Part shown: positions 8,459-16,735 of the stretch, piece after piece
Position numbering within the stretch: the stretch's first letter is position 1
Layout of the letters: every line of letters starts with the position of its first letter
Assembly: GCA_017463155.1 (NCBI GenBank)
Contig: JAFTPT010000012.1
Coordinates: 1-39,813, forward strand
Direction: 5' to 3'
Source of the DNA: Blautia sp.
GTDB taxonomy: Bacteria > Bacillota > Clostridia > Lachnospirales > Lachnospiraceae
Length of the DNA: 39,813 nucleotides
The notes under the pieces: model-generated
Databases searched by the model: none
The model's input: only the letters and a program-made list of their open reading frames with translations
What the model was told of the DNA's origin: nothing
Program-made: the position numbers and the translations under genes

Positions 8459-8486
8459 CCGACAAATTGGGACAATATCATTTTTG

Positions 8487-8516
8487 AGAAGCGTTTCTTC
8501 GGAAGCGCTTCTTTTT
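8487..8516 (+). terminator. Rho-independent terminator after the MBL hydrolase
   Basis: An 11-bp stem with one G-T pair (8487-8497 with 8502-8512) closes a TTCG tetraloop and runs into TTTTT. This closes the accessory block. Confidence 0.92.
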
Positions 8517-8596
8517 GTATCTTCCCGACAAAAAGAGGGATGCAGAACATATTTCTTTCCCGATAGAATTTAACACTTCTGCGCTGATCCCGTCTA

Positions 8597-8625
8597 TTGA
8601 CAGACGGTTTTCGGTATGATATTTA
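8597..8625 (+). promoter_or_regulatory. Tentative promoter of the 8660 gene
   Basis: TTGACA at 8597-8602 is a perfect -35 box. The -10 box is uncertain: TATTTA at 8620-8625 has the right 17-base spacing but matches poorly, while the better TATGAT at 8615-8620 is too close (12 bases). Confidence 0.4.
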
Positions 8626-8659
8626 ATTAGGTAATCGTTTTTCAAAGGAGGTTGAGCGT

Positions 8660-9193
8660 ATGAAATCAGATATCATCAGGATTGACAATCTGGGCGGCGG
8701 ATTTTCGGACGCGATAGCCGCGGCAGCCAGCACGGCCGCCTACAGAGGACTGAATGAAAAGGAATCAAAACAGCTGCAGCTGCTCACGGAGGAAATGATG
8801 GGGCTGATCAGAGGTGTGACCGGGGAAGTAGAAGCCACCTTCTGGGTCGAGTCGGAGGGCAGGGCGTTCGATCTTCACCTGGGAACAAAGACGGCGATGA
8901 ACTGGAAAAAACGGGAGAATCTGATCGATTCCACGACGAACCAGCAGAACGAAGCCGCGACGACCTTCCTTGGAAAGCTGCGGGATATTTTCGAACAGGC
9001 AATGGCGGCGGATGTTCCCCTCACGCCCCATGAGCTGCCTGGAGACATCTGGTATGATGCACCGCAGAAGCCTCTTGAAGACAGCGAGTGGGACGGATAT
9101 GAAAAGTCTGTTCTTCACCGGTATGCCGACAGCGTCCGGATCGGAATCGTCGGAGGAGAAGTGAGCATGATCGTGAGAAAAACCTTCGAGTAA
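8660..9193 (+). CDS. Hypothetical protein with a weak GHKL/RsbW-like core
   Basis: A 177-residue soluble protein behind AAAGGAGGT, eight bases before ATG 8660. I do not recognise a named family. The block LQLLTEEMMGLIRG (residues 40-53) followed by alternating strands (VEATFWVESEGRAFDLHLG) and a final strand pair (SVRIGIVGGEVSMIV) recalls the fold of anti-sigma-factor kinases such as RsbW. The N-box asparagine and the DxGxG ATP motif are not visible, so ATP binding is doubtful. It stands alone between two terminator/promoter regions and may be a signalling or partner-binding protein. Confidence 0.75.
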   Translation: MKSDIIRIDNLGGGFSDAIAAAASTAAYRGLNEKESKQLQLLTEEMMGLIRGVTGEVEATFWVESEGRAFDLHLGTKTAMNWKKRENLIDSTTNQQNEAATTFLGKLRDIFEQAMAADVPLTPHELPGDIWYDAPQKPLEDSEWDGYEKSVLHRYADSVRIGIVGGEVSMIVRKTFE

Positions 9194-9262
9194 AAAGACG
9201 GAAGAGCAACATATGGTCGTAATAGGACAAGATTGTTAGGTGCCGGGAGCAAAAACCATTGA

Positions 9263-9336
9263 TATAATGGGCCTGTAATCAGAAAAGGAGCAGACGTCCA
9301 CAAAAAGCAGACTGGGCAAAATCAGAAAGCTTTCTG
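9263..9336 (+). promoter_or_regulatory. Putative -10 box and 14-bp palindrome ahead of the URO-D gene
   Basis: A perfect TATAAT lies at 9263-9268, but no good -35 box is placed 16-18 bases upstream, so an activator may be needed. About 55 bases downstream lies a perfect palindrome, CAGAAAGCTTTCTG (9323-9336), inside the leader. It could be an operator or a small hairpin. Confidence 0.35.
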
Positions 9337-9387
9337 CTGGGATCGTCTGAGAGGGTTCAGGGAATCTACGGATTCGGAAAGGACAGA

Positions 9388-10665
9388 ATGATGACAGGAA
9401 AAGAAAAGCTCCAGCTGGCACTGGACCACAAGGAAGGACCGGTCCTCTTTGACATTGGCGGTCTGAACACCACAGGTATGCACTGCATCGTTATGGAACA
9501 GCTTCGTGATTTCTACGGACTCGAAAAGCGTCCCGTAAAGATCATCGAACCTTCGCAGCTTCTCGGCTGGATGGAGGATGACCTTCGTGAGGCGCTCGGC
9601 GTAGAGACGCAGCCCGTCTGGGGCTCCCGAACCTGCTATGGCTTTGAAGCCTACGGGGATGTCAGAGAATGGACGACCCCCTGGGGACAGACCGTCCTGG
9701 TGCCGGAGCAGTTCATCACCACCAAGGATGCAAAGGGCGACACGCTGATCTATGCCTGCGCGGACACAAATTCTGTTCCGACGGCCCGCATGCCGAAGGA
9801 GGGCGTGTATTTTGACAACGAGGACAGGGCGCCGGAGTGGGATGAGGACGATTACGACATCAACGATAATCTGGAGGAGTTCACCCTCTTTACCGATGAG
9901 GAAGTCGCCTACATCAAAAAGCAGATCGACGAGCTTCAGGATCCCACCCGGGTCATCACCCAGTGCAGCGTCGGTATCACCGGCGGAGGCACGTGCCTTG
10001 CGGATCATTCCATGATCGCAGGCCCGATGCTGACCGCCCCCAAGGGCATCCGCAAGCTGGAGGATTTCTACATGGTCACCGCGGGCGATCCCGAGACCGT
10101 GCAGGAGATCTTTGAGAAGGAGACGGATATCGGCATTCAGAACCTCAAGAAGATCCACGACGCCATCGGTGATTCCATCGATGTCCTTCACATCTGCGGC
10201 ACGGACCTGGGTACCCAGAAGAGCCTGTTCTACAGCAAGTCGACGGTGGAGGAGGTATGGCTTCCCTACTGGCAGAAGATCAACAACTGGGTCCATGAAA
10301 ATACGAACTGGAAGACCTTCAAGCATTGCTGCGGCAGCATCGAGCCGATCATCGAGGATCTGATCGAGGCCGGATTCGACATCCTCAATCCTGTACAGTG
10401 GACCGCCCAGAATATGGACCGGAATGTCCTGAAACAGAAATACGGTGACAAGCTGGTATTCTGGGGCGGCGGCGTGGACACGCAGCACCTTCTTCCGGAA
10501 GGAACGCCGGAGCAGGTCTACGAGCAGGCAAAGGAATGCCTGGACATCTTCAGCAAGAATGGTGGATATGTGTTCAACACCATCCACAACATCGTACCGG
10601 GCGTACCGGCGGCAAACGTGGACGCACTGGCCCGGGCCGTCAGGGACTTCAACGCAGGGAGATAA
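9388..10665 (+). CDS. Uroporphyrinogen decarboxylase (URO-D) fold protein, probable cobamide-type methyltransferase
   Basis: A 425-residue protein of the URO-D superfamily. It is longer than heme-pathway HemE, and no other heme genes are near. It carries His268-x-Cys270 (LHICGTD) and a later Cys314/Cys315 pair (KHCCGSI), matching the His-x-Cys...Cys zinc-site pattern of MtaA/CmuA-type methyl-transferring enzymes. Such proteins move methyl groups between corrinoid proteins or small molecules and thiols. Family blocks include GFDILNPVQWTAQNM and VFWGGGVDTQHLLPEGTPE. GGAAAGG lies five bases before ATG 9388; ATG 9391 is also possible. No corrinoid protein is nearby. The gene lies just upstream of a sugar-type ABC importer, suggesting that it acts on the imported compound. 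Confidence 0.85.
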   Translation: MMTGKEKLQLALDHKEGPVLFDIGGLNTTGMHCIVMEQLRDFYGLEKRPVKIIEPSQLLGWMEDDLREALGVETQPVWGSRTCYGFEAYGDVREWTTPWGQTVLVPEQFITTKDAKGDTLIYACADTNSVPTARMPKEGVYFDNEDRAPEWDEDDYDINDNLEEFTLFTDEEVAYIKKQIDELQDPTRVITQCSVGITGGGTCLADHSMIAGPMLTAPKGIRKLEDFYMVTAGDPETVQEIFEKETDIGIQNLKKIHDAIGDSIDVLHICGTDLGTQKSLFYSKSTVEEVWLPYWQKINNWVHENTNWKTFKHCCGSIEPIIEDLIEAGFDILNPVQWTAQNMDRNVLKQKYGDKLVFWGGGVDTQHLLPEGTPEQVYEQAKECLDIFSKNGGYVFNTIHNIVPGVPAANVDALARAVRDFNAGR

Positions 10666-10737
10666 AGCAAAATTGTCGTATTAAACTGAAGTACGGTCTA
10701 TTTCTGAAAGAAAAATGGTAGAATCTTGTGAATGTAG

Positions 10738-10797
10738 AAGCCGGAGCGATCGGGGCGATAATCCTGACCGCACCGGCTTGTTTTCTGCTTTTTTTTC
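10738..10797 (+). terminator. Terminator after the URO-D gene
   Basis: AAGCCGG (10738-10744) pairs with CCGGCTT (10773-10779), and the inner bases form a further imperfect stem. Two T-rich tracts follow to about 10797. The gene is thus separated from the ABC operon. Confidence 0.75.
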
Positions 10798-10811
10798 TTC
10801 CGTGTGCATTA

Positions 10812-10842
10812 TTGCGGAAGCAATATTTGGTCATTTTATAAC
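10812..10842 (+). promoter_or_regulatory. Tentative promoter of the ABC importer operon
   Basis: TTGCGG (10812-10817) and TATAAC (10837-10842) are separated by 19 bases, a weak match suited to activated promoters. The remaining stretch to 10960 is AT-rich and holds an AAAGGAGA ribosome site. The AraC protein at the operon's end is the likely regulator, but I could not define its operator. Confidence 0.35.
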
Positions 10843-10960
10843 AATATTATTAGGTGTATTACAAAACGATCAATTGTAACATGGATTTATCAAGAAAACA
10901 GCAGAGAGTCCTGAACGGAATGACGACTTTCTGCACAACAAAAGAAAGGAGATTTCAACA

Positions 10961-11923
10961 ATGAAGAAATGGGGCAAAGTTTTACTCGGTGCAGCACTTG
11001 CAGTTTGCATGGCGGTTCCCGCAACGATGGTATCGGCAGAGGGGCTCAGCGGTGAAGGACTCAAGATCGGCTACGCATGCGTGGATATGAACAACACCTT
11101 CCAAACCTATCTGGTAGCCGCAGCTAAGGCCAAGGCCGAAGAGCTGGGTGCGGATATCACCATCGTTGACGCGCAGAATGACGTTGTCAAGCAGCAGGAC
11201 CAGGTCAATGCCATGATCCAGCAGGGCGTGGACGCGCTGGTCGTTGTATGTGCGGATTCCAGTGCCATGGCTCCTGTTACCATGGCAGCACAGGATGCCG
11301 GCATTCCGCTGGTGTACTGCAACACCAATCCCTTTACTGACGGCGAAGTGCTTCCGGAACTGGTCCACTACATCGGCTCCGACGAGATCCAGGCCGGCAG
11401 ATACCAGGGTGAGATGATTGGCGAAGCCATCGGCTCCGGCAAAGTAGCCATCATCCAGGGCGGCCTTGTCCATGAAGCAACCTACAAGCGTACCGAAGGC
11501 AATAAGCAGGTGTTCGAGGAGAGCTATCCGGATATCGAGGTCATCGCAGAGGAGACGGCAGAGTGGCAGCGTGACAAAGCCATCGACGTCGTCAACAACT
11601 GGCTGTCCGCTTACGGTGATGAACTGACCGCGATCAGTGCCAACAACGATGAGATGGCTCTCGGAGCCATCGAGGCCCTCAAGAAGGCTGGCCGCACGGA
11701 CGTGAAGGTCGTCGGTATCGATGCCACTCCGGACGGCTGCGCATCTGTCCAGGCAGGGGAACTGCTCGGTACCGTTTATCAGGATTCCGTCGGACAGGGC
11801 GGCGGCGCTGTCGAGCTGGCAGTCCAGATGGTACAGAACGGAGATCTGGAAGAGGATTACACCTGGGTTCCCTACGTTCCGGTCACGGCTGAGAACGTCG
11901 AAGAATTCGTCGGCCTGAACTGA
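10961..11923 (+). CDS. Substrate-binding protein of a ribose-type sugar ABC importer
   Basis: A 320-residue periplasmic-binding-protein-like (PF13407, RbsB-type) protein. Residues 1-26 form a signal peptide ending VSA before EG. Blocks typical of the family are IGYACVDMNNTFQTYL at the start of lobe 1, ADITIVDAQNDVVKQQDQV, GVDALVVVC, and in lobe 2 IQGGLVHEAT, ISANNDEMALGAIEALKKAG and VVGIDATPDG. It captures the substrate outside the cell and delivers it to the permeases. Sugar identity (ribose, xylose, inositol or another polyol) cannot be told from sequence. The usual lipobox cysteine is not obvious (the only cysteine, in LAVC, has an unsuitable preceding residue), which is unusual for a Gram-positive binding protein. 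Confidence 0.93.
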   Translation: MKKWGKVLLGAALAVCMAVPATMVSAEGLSGEGLKIGYACVDMNNTFQTYLVAAAKAKAEELGADITIVDAQNDVVKQQDQVNAMIQQGVDALVVVCADSSAMAPVTMAAQDAGIPLVYCNTNPFTDGEVLPELVHYIGSDEIQAGRYQGEMIGEAIGSGKVAIIQGGLVHEATYKRTEGNKQVFEESYPDIEVIAEETAEWQRDKAIDVVNNWLSAYGDELTAISANNDEMALGAIEALKKAGRTDVKVVGIDATPDGCASVQAGELLGTVYQDSVGQGGGAVELAVQMVQNGDLEEDYTWVPYVPVTAENVEEFVGLN

Positions 11924-11994
11924 TCTTCTGTTGAAAAAAGTAAACGATGACGTGACTGCGGGGCATGTGAGGACGTGACCTGCAGCTGATGAAG

Positions 11995-12025
11995 GATGAA
12001 GTGGGGGACTGTCTCTCACTTCATC
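11995..12025 (+). other. Stem-loop between the binding protein and ATPase genes
   Basis: GATGAAGTG (11995-12003) pairs with CACTTCATC (12017-12025), and five more inner pairs (two of them G-T) close a 3-base loop. No strong T-run follows. Such hairpins often protect the upstream mRNA or stop part of transcription, raising binding-protein levels over the rest of the operon. Confidence 0.7.
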
Positions 12026-12049
12026 TGTTTAAGACATGGGAGAAGCGGT

Positions 12050-13564
12050 ATGGCAGAGGAAAAATTTTTACTGGAGATGACGGGGATCACAAAAGAGTTT
12101 CCCGGCGTCAAGGCACTGAAGGGTGTCGAGCTTCGTGTAAAGCCAGGTGAGGTTCACGGATTACTGGGAGAGAACGGTGCCGGTAAATCCACCATGATGA
12201 ACTGTCTGATGGGCATCTATCAGCCGACCAGCGGCAAGATCGTTTTTGATGGTGTTGAGAGAAAGAATTATACGCCGAAAGAATCGCTTGAGTTCGGCAT
12301 TTCCATGATCCAGCAGGAGCTTTCTCCCATGCAGGATCGGTCGATCATGGCAAACATCTGGCTGGGACGTGAGCCGGTCAATAAATTCGGCCTCGTCAAC
12401 TGGAAAAAGATGTACGAGGATACAAAAAGGGTGCTTGAGATCATCGACCTGGATGAAGACCCGAAGACCCTGATGCGTCATCTGACAGTAGCCAAGATGC
12501 AGATGGTGGAGATCGCCCGGGCGGTTTCGTACGATTCAAGACTGATCATCATGGACGAGCCCTCCAGCGCCATCACGGAGAAGGAGACCCAGCAGCTGTT
12601 CAAGATCATCCGGCAGCTGAAGGCGGAAGGCCGTTCCATCATCTATATTTCCCATAAGCTGGACGAGATCAAGGAGATCACGGACCGGGTATCCGTCTAC
12701 AGAGACGGGAGCTATGTATCCAGTGCCAATACGGATGAGATCACACAGGACCAGATCATCGAGATGATGGTCGGACGTTCGGTGGAAAACCTGTTCCCGA
12801 AGGTAAAGGTCCCGATCGGCGACGTTGTCCTGGAAGTCAAGGATCTCTGTCACGAGACCCTGTTCCGGAACGTGTCCTTTACGGTGCGCAAGGGCGAGAT
12901 CTTCGGATTAAACGGTCTGGTCGGTGCCGGCCGTACGGAGCTTATGGAGACGATCTTCGGGCTCCGTCCCAGAAAATCCGGAACGGTCCTGTTCAAGGGC
13001 AAGGAATTCAACCCGAAATGCGGCAAGGATTCCATCGACGCCGGCATGGCGTTCATCACCGAGGACCGGAGAGGAAACGGGATCTTCCCGATCCAGGATA
13101 TCGAGTTTAATTCCACCATTGCCAACATCGATACCTACAAAGGTGCGGGCAGGCTGCTGAACCTGAAGAAGATGCAGAAGGACTGCGCGGAGTACATCGA
13201 AAAGATTGCGATCAAGACGCCGAGCCAGGCACAGCTGATCAAGAATCTCTCGGGCGGAAACCAGCAGAAGGTGCTGGTGGCCAGATGGCTGATGACAGCG
13301 CCGGATATCATCATTATGGACGAGCCTACCAGAGGTATCGACGTCGGTGCCAAGTCGGAGATCCACAGGCTGATCGGTGAGCTGGTCAAGGAAGGGAAGA
13401 GCGTGATCATGATCTCCTCAGAGCTTCCCGAGGTCATGGGCATGTCGGACCGGATCATGGTGATGCATGAAGGAGATATGATGGGGATCATCGAAAATGA
13501 TGAGACGGTCACTCCGGAAATGCTGATGGAGCTTGCCTCCGGTATTGTGAGAGAAGAACAGTAA
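12050..13564 (+). CDS. Sugar ABC importer ATP-binding protein (RbsA/MglA type, two ABC domains)
   Basis: A 504-residue protein with two fused ABC domains. The first has Walker A GENGAGKS at 40-47, the family-specific signature region LTVAKMQMVEIARA and Walker B LIIMDEPSSAI. The second has the degenerate Walker A GLVGAGRT near 289-297, LSGGNQQK at about 400 and IIIMDEPTRGIDVG. This asymmetry is normal for the carbohydrate-importer CUT2 family. ATG 12050 is chosen because GGAGAA lies just upstream; an in-frame ATG at 11996 falls in the intergenic hairpin. It powers the two permeases that follow. Confidence 0.95.
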   Translation: MAEEKFLLEMTGITKEFPGVKALKGVELRVKPGEVHGLLGENGAGKSTMMNCLMGIYQPTSGKIVFDGVERKNYTPKESLEFGISMIQQELSPMQDRSIMANIWLGREPVNKFGLVNWKKMYEDTKRVLEIIDLDEDPKTLMRHLTVAKMQMVEIARAVSYDSRLIIMDEPSSAITEKETQQLFKIIRQLKAEGRSIIYISHKLDEIKEITDRVSVYRDGSYVSSANTDEITQDQIIEMMVGRSVENLFPKVKVPIGDVVLEVKDLCHETLFRNVSFTVRKGEIFGLNGLVGAGRTELMETIFGLRPRKSGTVLFKGKEFNPKCGKDSIDAGMAFITEDRRGNGIFPIQDIEFNSTIANIDTYKGAGRLLNLKKMQKDCAEYIEKIAIKTPSQAQLIKNLSGGNQQKVLVARWLMTAPDIIIMDEPTRGIDVGAKSEIHRLIGELVKEGKSVIMISSELPEVMGMSDRIMVMHEGDMMGIIENDETVTPEMLMELASGIVREEQ

Positions 13565-13579
13565 AGGAGGCCGCGGATA

Positions 13580-14560
13580 ATGGAAAAAAACAGATTCAAA
13601 GAGATAGCAGCCAGCAACGGGACCCTTGTGATCCTGATCGTCATGTGCGTGCTTGTAACCATCGTACGGCCTGCTTTTATCACGCCGGCCAATATCATGA
13701 GCATCCTTTCGGCTGCCTGCGTTACCGGATGTATGGCGCTGGGTATGACCTTTGTCATCATCTCCGGCGGGATCGACCTGGCGGCGGGGGCCGAGGTGGC
13801 CTTTGCGGGCTGCGTCGGTGCTGCTTTCGGACAGACGGCGGAGGCGGCTGCGGGCAAGGTCATCGATGGCCTTCCCCAACTTCCGTTTATCATTCCGCTG
13901 GTGATCACACTGGCGGTCGGCGTGCTGGTCGGTGCGTTCAACGGATTCCTGATCTCGAAGTTCAATACGCCTCCCTTTATCGTCACCCTCGGTATGACGA
14001 CGGTCCTCCGCGGTGCGACCCTTCTGATGACGGGCGGAGAGCCGGTCAGTAACCTGACACCGGGCTACGTGGCCCTCGGCAGCAACATCCTGGACATCGT
14101 ACCGGTGGCAGTCATCGTGTTCATCATCCTGATCATCATCTGTTCGGTCCTGATCCGGAAAACAAAATTCGGAAAAGACGTATACGCGATCGGATCCAAT
14201 GAAAAAGCAGCCTCCGTATCCGGCGTCAAGGTTCCGCAGCGCAAGGTCATGATCTATGCGCTGGCAGGTCTTATGTACGCGGCGGCGGGCCTGATCGTGG
14301 CAGCACGCGCCACAAGTATCCATCCCGGAGCTGCACAGGGCTATGAACTGATCGCTATCGCGTCCTGCATCATCGGCGGTGCCAGTCCCTCCGGCGGTAC
14401 CGGCACGATCCGGACGACGGTCATCGGCGCTTTGATCATCAGCGTTCTCCGCAACGGCCTGACATTGCTGGGCATCGAGTCGAACTGGCAGCAGATCGCA
14501 GTCGGACTGGTCATCGTTTTTGCGTGCGCACTCGATGTACGCAGGAACAGCTCGCGCTGA
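13580..14560 (+). CDS. Sugar ABC importer permease 1 (RbsC type)
   Basis: A 326-residue inner-membrane permease of the BPD_transp_2/CUT2 family with about eight to ten hydrophobic helices. Typical blocks are ALGMTFVIISGGIDLAAGA, FNTPPFIVTLGM, and AIGSNEKAASVSGV, the cytoplasmic EAA-like loop. The C-terminal part (IASCIIGGASPSGGTGTI) is also characteristic. It starts 15 bases after the ATPase gene behind AAAGGAGG. It probably forms a heterodimeric channel with the next gene's product. Confidence 0.94.
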   Translation: MEKNRFKEIAASNGTLVILIVMCVLVTIVRPAFITPANIMSILSAACVTGCMALGMTFVIISGGIDLAAGAEVAFAGCVGAAFGQTAEAAAGKVIDGLPQLPFIIPLVITLAVGVLVGAFNGFLISKFNTPPFIVTLGMTTVLRGATLLMTGGEPVSNLTPGYVALGSNILDIVPVAVIVFIILIIICSVLIRKTKFGKDVYAIGSNEKAASVSGVKVPQRKVMIYALAGLMYAAAGLIVAARATSIHPGAAQGYELIAIASCIIGGASPSGGTGTIRTTVIGALIISVLRNGLTLLGIESNWQQIAVGLVIVFACALDVRRNSSR

Positions 14561-14587
14561 CGGCATGAATGAATAGGAGGAAGTATT

Positions 14588-15577
14588 ATGCAGGAAAAGA
14601 AAAAAAACAATACGTTGTCGATCTTTTTGGGTAAATATGGAATCATAGTCATGCTGCTGGCTCTCGTCCTTGTGATGACGATCCTGATCCCCGGATTTCT
14701 GTCCCTCCGAAATATCCAGGGAATCTTTCTTCAGGGCTCAATCTATGGTATAATGGCTTTGGGTGTTACGTTTATCATTATCTCCGGCGGGATCGATCTT
14801 TCAGCCGGTTCGCTGGTGGCCCTGGCCGCCGTGGTCAGCACGTCCTTCGGGCAGCTGGATACAGCGATGAATAAGATCTTTCCCTGGTGTCCGCAGCTTC
14901 CTATCTGGGTACCCTTCGTGGTGGCCCTGGCCTTCGGAGGATTTTTGGGAGCTGTAAACGGCCTGATGATCTCCAGGCTGAAGCTGGTCCCCTGGATCGC
15001 GACGCTTGGCTCCTACTATATCGCGCGCGGACTTGCCCTGGTCATCACCGCCGGCAAGCCGGTCGCGCAGCTGATCCCCGCGTACAACACGATCGGCGGC
15101 AAGATCGGGATTCTTCCGGTCCCGGTGCTGTTCTTCGCAATCTGCATGGCTATCAGCTGGATCCTTCTGAACTACAGCAAATTCGGATGTGATACCTTTG
15201 CCATCGGCGGCAACATGAGCGCGGCCCGTGTCACCGGTATTAACATTTCCAAAACGACCATTCTGATCTATACCTTTGCCGGGATCATGTACGGCGTGGC
15301 GGCCTTCGTGTACGCGGGACGAGTGCTTTCGGTCAATCCGGGCGCGGCCCAGAACTATGAGATGTCCGCCATCTCCGCCAGCATCATCGGGGGCACCAGC
15401 CCCATGGGCGGCAAAGGAACCATCTGGGGAGTCCTCGTGGGTACCTTGATCCTCAGCGTGATCCGCCAGGGACTGACCCTTCTGGCCGTGGATGCCTACT
15501 GGCAGCAGATCGCGGAGGGCGCGATCATCGTGATTGCCGTGATCTTTGCCATGCGACGTGAAAAGGCCGAGCTGTGA
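14588..15577 (+). CDS. Sugar ABC importer permease 2 (RbsC type)
   Basis: A 329-residue permease paralogous to the preceding one (ALGVTFIIISGGIDLSAGS, AIGGNMSAARVTGI and IIGGTSPMGGKGTI correspond block by block) but clearly diverged, so it is not a recent duplicate. AGGAGG precedes ATG 14588. Two non-identical permeases mean a heterodimeric pore, seen in some CUT2 transporters; the classical ribose system uses one. Overall hydrophobicity supports about eight to ten helices. Confidence 0.94.
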   Translation: MQEKKKNNTLSIFLGKYGIIVMLLALVLVMTILIPGFLSLRNIQGIFLQGSIYGIMALGVTFIIISGGIDLSAGSLVALAAVVSTSFGQLDTAMNKIFPWCPQLPIWVPFVVALAFGGFLGAVNGLMISRLKLVPWIATLGSYYIARGLALVITAGKPVAQLIPAYNTIGGKIGILPVPVLFFAICMAISWILLNYSKFGCDTFAIGGNMSAARVTGINISKTTILIYTFAGIMYGVAAFVYAGRVLSVNPGAAQNYEMSAISASIIGGTSPMGGKGTIWGVLVGTLILSVIRQGLTLLAVDAYWQQIAEGAIIVIAVIFAMRREKAEL

Positions 15578-15641
15578 TCAAAGCGGTTCCTACTTAGAAG
15601 GACCGGAACGGACACAGCAGGGACCAAAGTGGGTGATGTGG

Positions 15642-16547
15642 ATGAGCAGGAAAAACGACGAACTTGATTTTGTTCAAAGAGATTCGGTGATCCCCGGAGA
15701 GGGCGGGATCATGTCCAAGCATGGGAAAGGCTTTCTTTTTCCCTCCCCCTTTGCAAAAAAGAATCTGTACCATGTTCTCTGGTGTGATGAGTATTTCTGT
15801 ACGCCCAACTACAAGGTAGACAGAGAAAGGCTTTCCTGCTTCCTGCTGATGTACCTGATGTCGGGTGAGATGTCGGTAACGACGAACAAGAAGACCTATG
15901 ATCTGAGCGGCGGGAGCCTGATCCTGATGGACCTGAACATGCCCCACAGCTACCGGGCAAAGACCAACGTGCAGATGCAGCAGTACATGGTGAACGGGAA
16001 TGTGCTTCCCTCCTATTACAAGCTGCTGACGGAGAACAAGCGGCAGGGTCTGGTCGTCCAGCAGGATTCGAGGATATCCTTCCTGATGACGTCCCTCAAG
16101 AATGAGACGATGACGGGGCTTCCCAATGATCACATTATCAATATGCTGATCACGGAGATCCTAACGCTGATGGCCAATGCCATGACCGTCACCACCAGCG
16201 ATCCGATCCGGCAGGCAAAATACTATATGGCCAGCCATTATAACGAGAACATCAGCCTGGACGACATCGCCGGGGCAGTCTCTCTCAGCAAGTACTATTT
16301 CTCACGGCTCTTTGAGAAGGAGACCGGCTATACACCGTGGGAATACCTGACCGAGATCCGTATGCGGAATGCCATGCATGTGCTGACCCACACAGGAGCC
16401 AGCATCGAGCGGATCGCCGAAAGCTGCGCATTCTGTAATGCGACCCACTTTATCAGGGCCTTCAAGAGCTTCACCGGTTTTACCCCCGGGGTATTCCGGA
16501 GATACTTCTCGGAGGTGCCCATGGGGATCGGCACGATCGATCCCTGA
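15642..16547 (+). CDS. AraC-family transcriptional regulator
   Basis: A 301-residue regulator. The N-terminal part (to about 175) is a cupin-like ligand-sensing domain with a strand block near GGSLILMDLNMPHSYRA. The C-terminal 100 residues hold two helix-turn-helix units: ISLDDIAGAVSLSKYYFSRLF and the second with SIERIAESCAFCNATHFIRAF, then KSFTGFTPGVFRRYF. The start is uncertain: ATG 15642 has only a weak GGTGAT upstream; ATG 15636 and ATG 15708 (with GGAGAGGGCGGG upstream) are options. It lies 64 bases after the last permease gene and probably regulates this operon in response to the imported sugar. Confidence 0.9.
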   Translation: MSRKNDELDFVQRDSVIPGEGGIMSKHGKGFLFPSPFAKKNLYHVLWCDEYFCTPNYKVDRERLSCFLLMYLMSGEMSVTTNKKTYDLSGGSLILMDLNMPHSYRAKTNVQMQQYMVNGNVLPSYYKLLTENKRQGLVVQQDSRISFLMTSLKNETMTGLPNDHIINMLITEILTLMANAMTVTTSDPIRQAKYYMASHYNENISLDDIAGAVSLSKYYFSRLFEKETGYTPWEYLTEIRMRNAMHVLTHTGASIERIAESCAFCNATHFIRAFKSFTGFTPGVFRRYFSEVPMGIGTIDP

Positions 16548-16565
16548 AAAAATTGATACAGCAGG

Positions 16566-16595
16566 AGCTTCCACCTTGCAGGTGGGAGCTTTTTC
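16566..16595 (+). terminator. Terminator of the ABC/AraC operon
   Basis: A 10-bp stem with one G-T pair (16566-16575 with 16581-16590), a 5-base loop, then TTTTT. It separates the sugar operon from the next promoter. Confidence 0.9.
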
Positions 16596-16640
16596 CGTCT
16601 GCGGAGCATTTTGAGAAAATTACGAAAAGAAACAAAAGTA

Positions 16641-16669
16641 TTGACAAATCGTTTACATAATGATAGAAT
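16641..16669 (+). promoter_or_regulatory. SigA promoter of the SH3-domain secreted protein
   Basis: A perfect TTGACA (16641-16646) and TAGAAT (16664-16669) lie 17 bases apart. Transcription should start near 16676, about 60 bases before the ATG. Confidence 0.82.
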
Positions 16670-16684
16670 CATGAGACCTAATAA

Positions 16685-16701
16685 GAAACAAAAACGTAAC
16701 A
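16685..16701 (-). promoter_or_regulatory. Candidate WalR (YycF)-type box
   Basis: Read on the minus strand it is TGTTAC-N5-TGTTTC. The known WalR consensus is TGTWAH-N5-TGTWAH; this matches 11 of the 12 defined positions. It lies just downstream of the predicted transcription start, where binding would repress. Similar repeats sit by the two NlpC/P60 genes. Confidence 0.4.
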
Positions 16702-16735
16702 ATTTGAAGCATCATTGTTACAAAGGGGGGTTATC

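Noticed and set aside
9322-10587. 421-codon minus-strand open frame opposite the URO-D gene
   Set aside because: Same reason; no ribosome site or recognisable domain.
10855-10885. Possible catabolite (cre) site before the binding-protein gene
   Set aside because: Only the central AACG matches; the outer bases do not fit the consensus.
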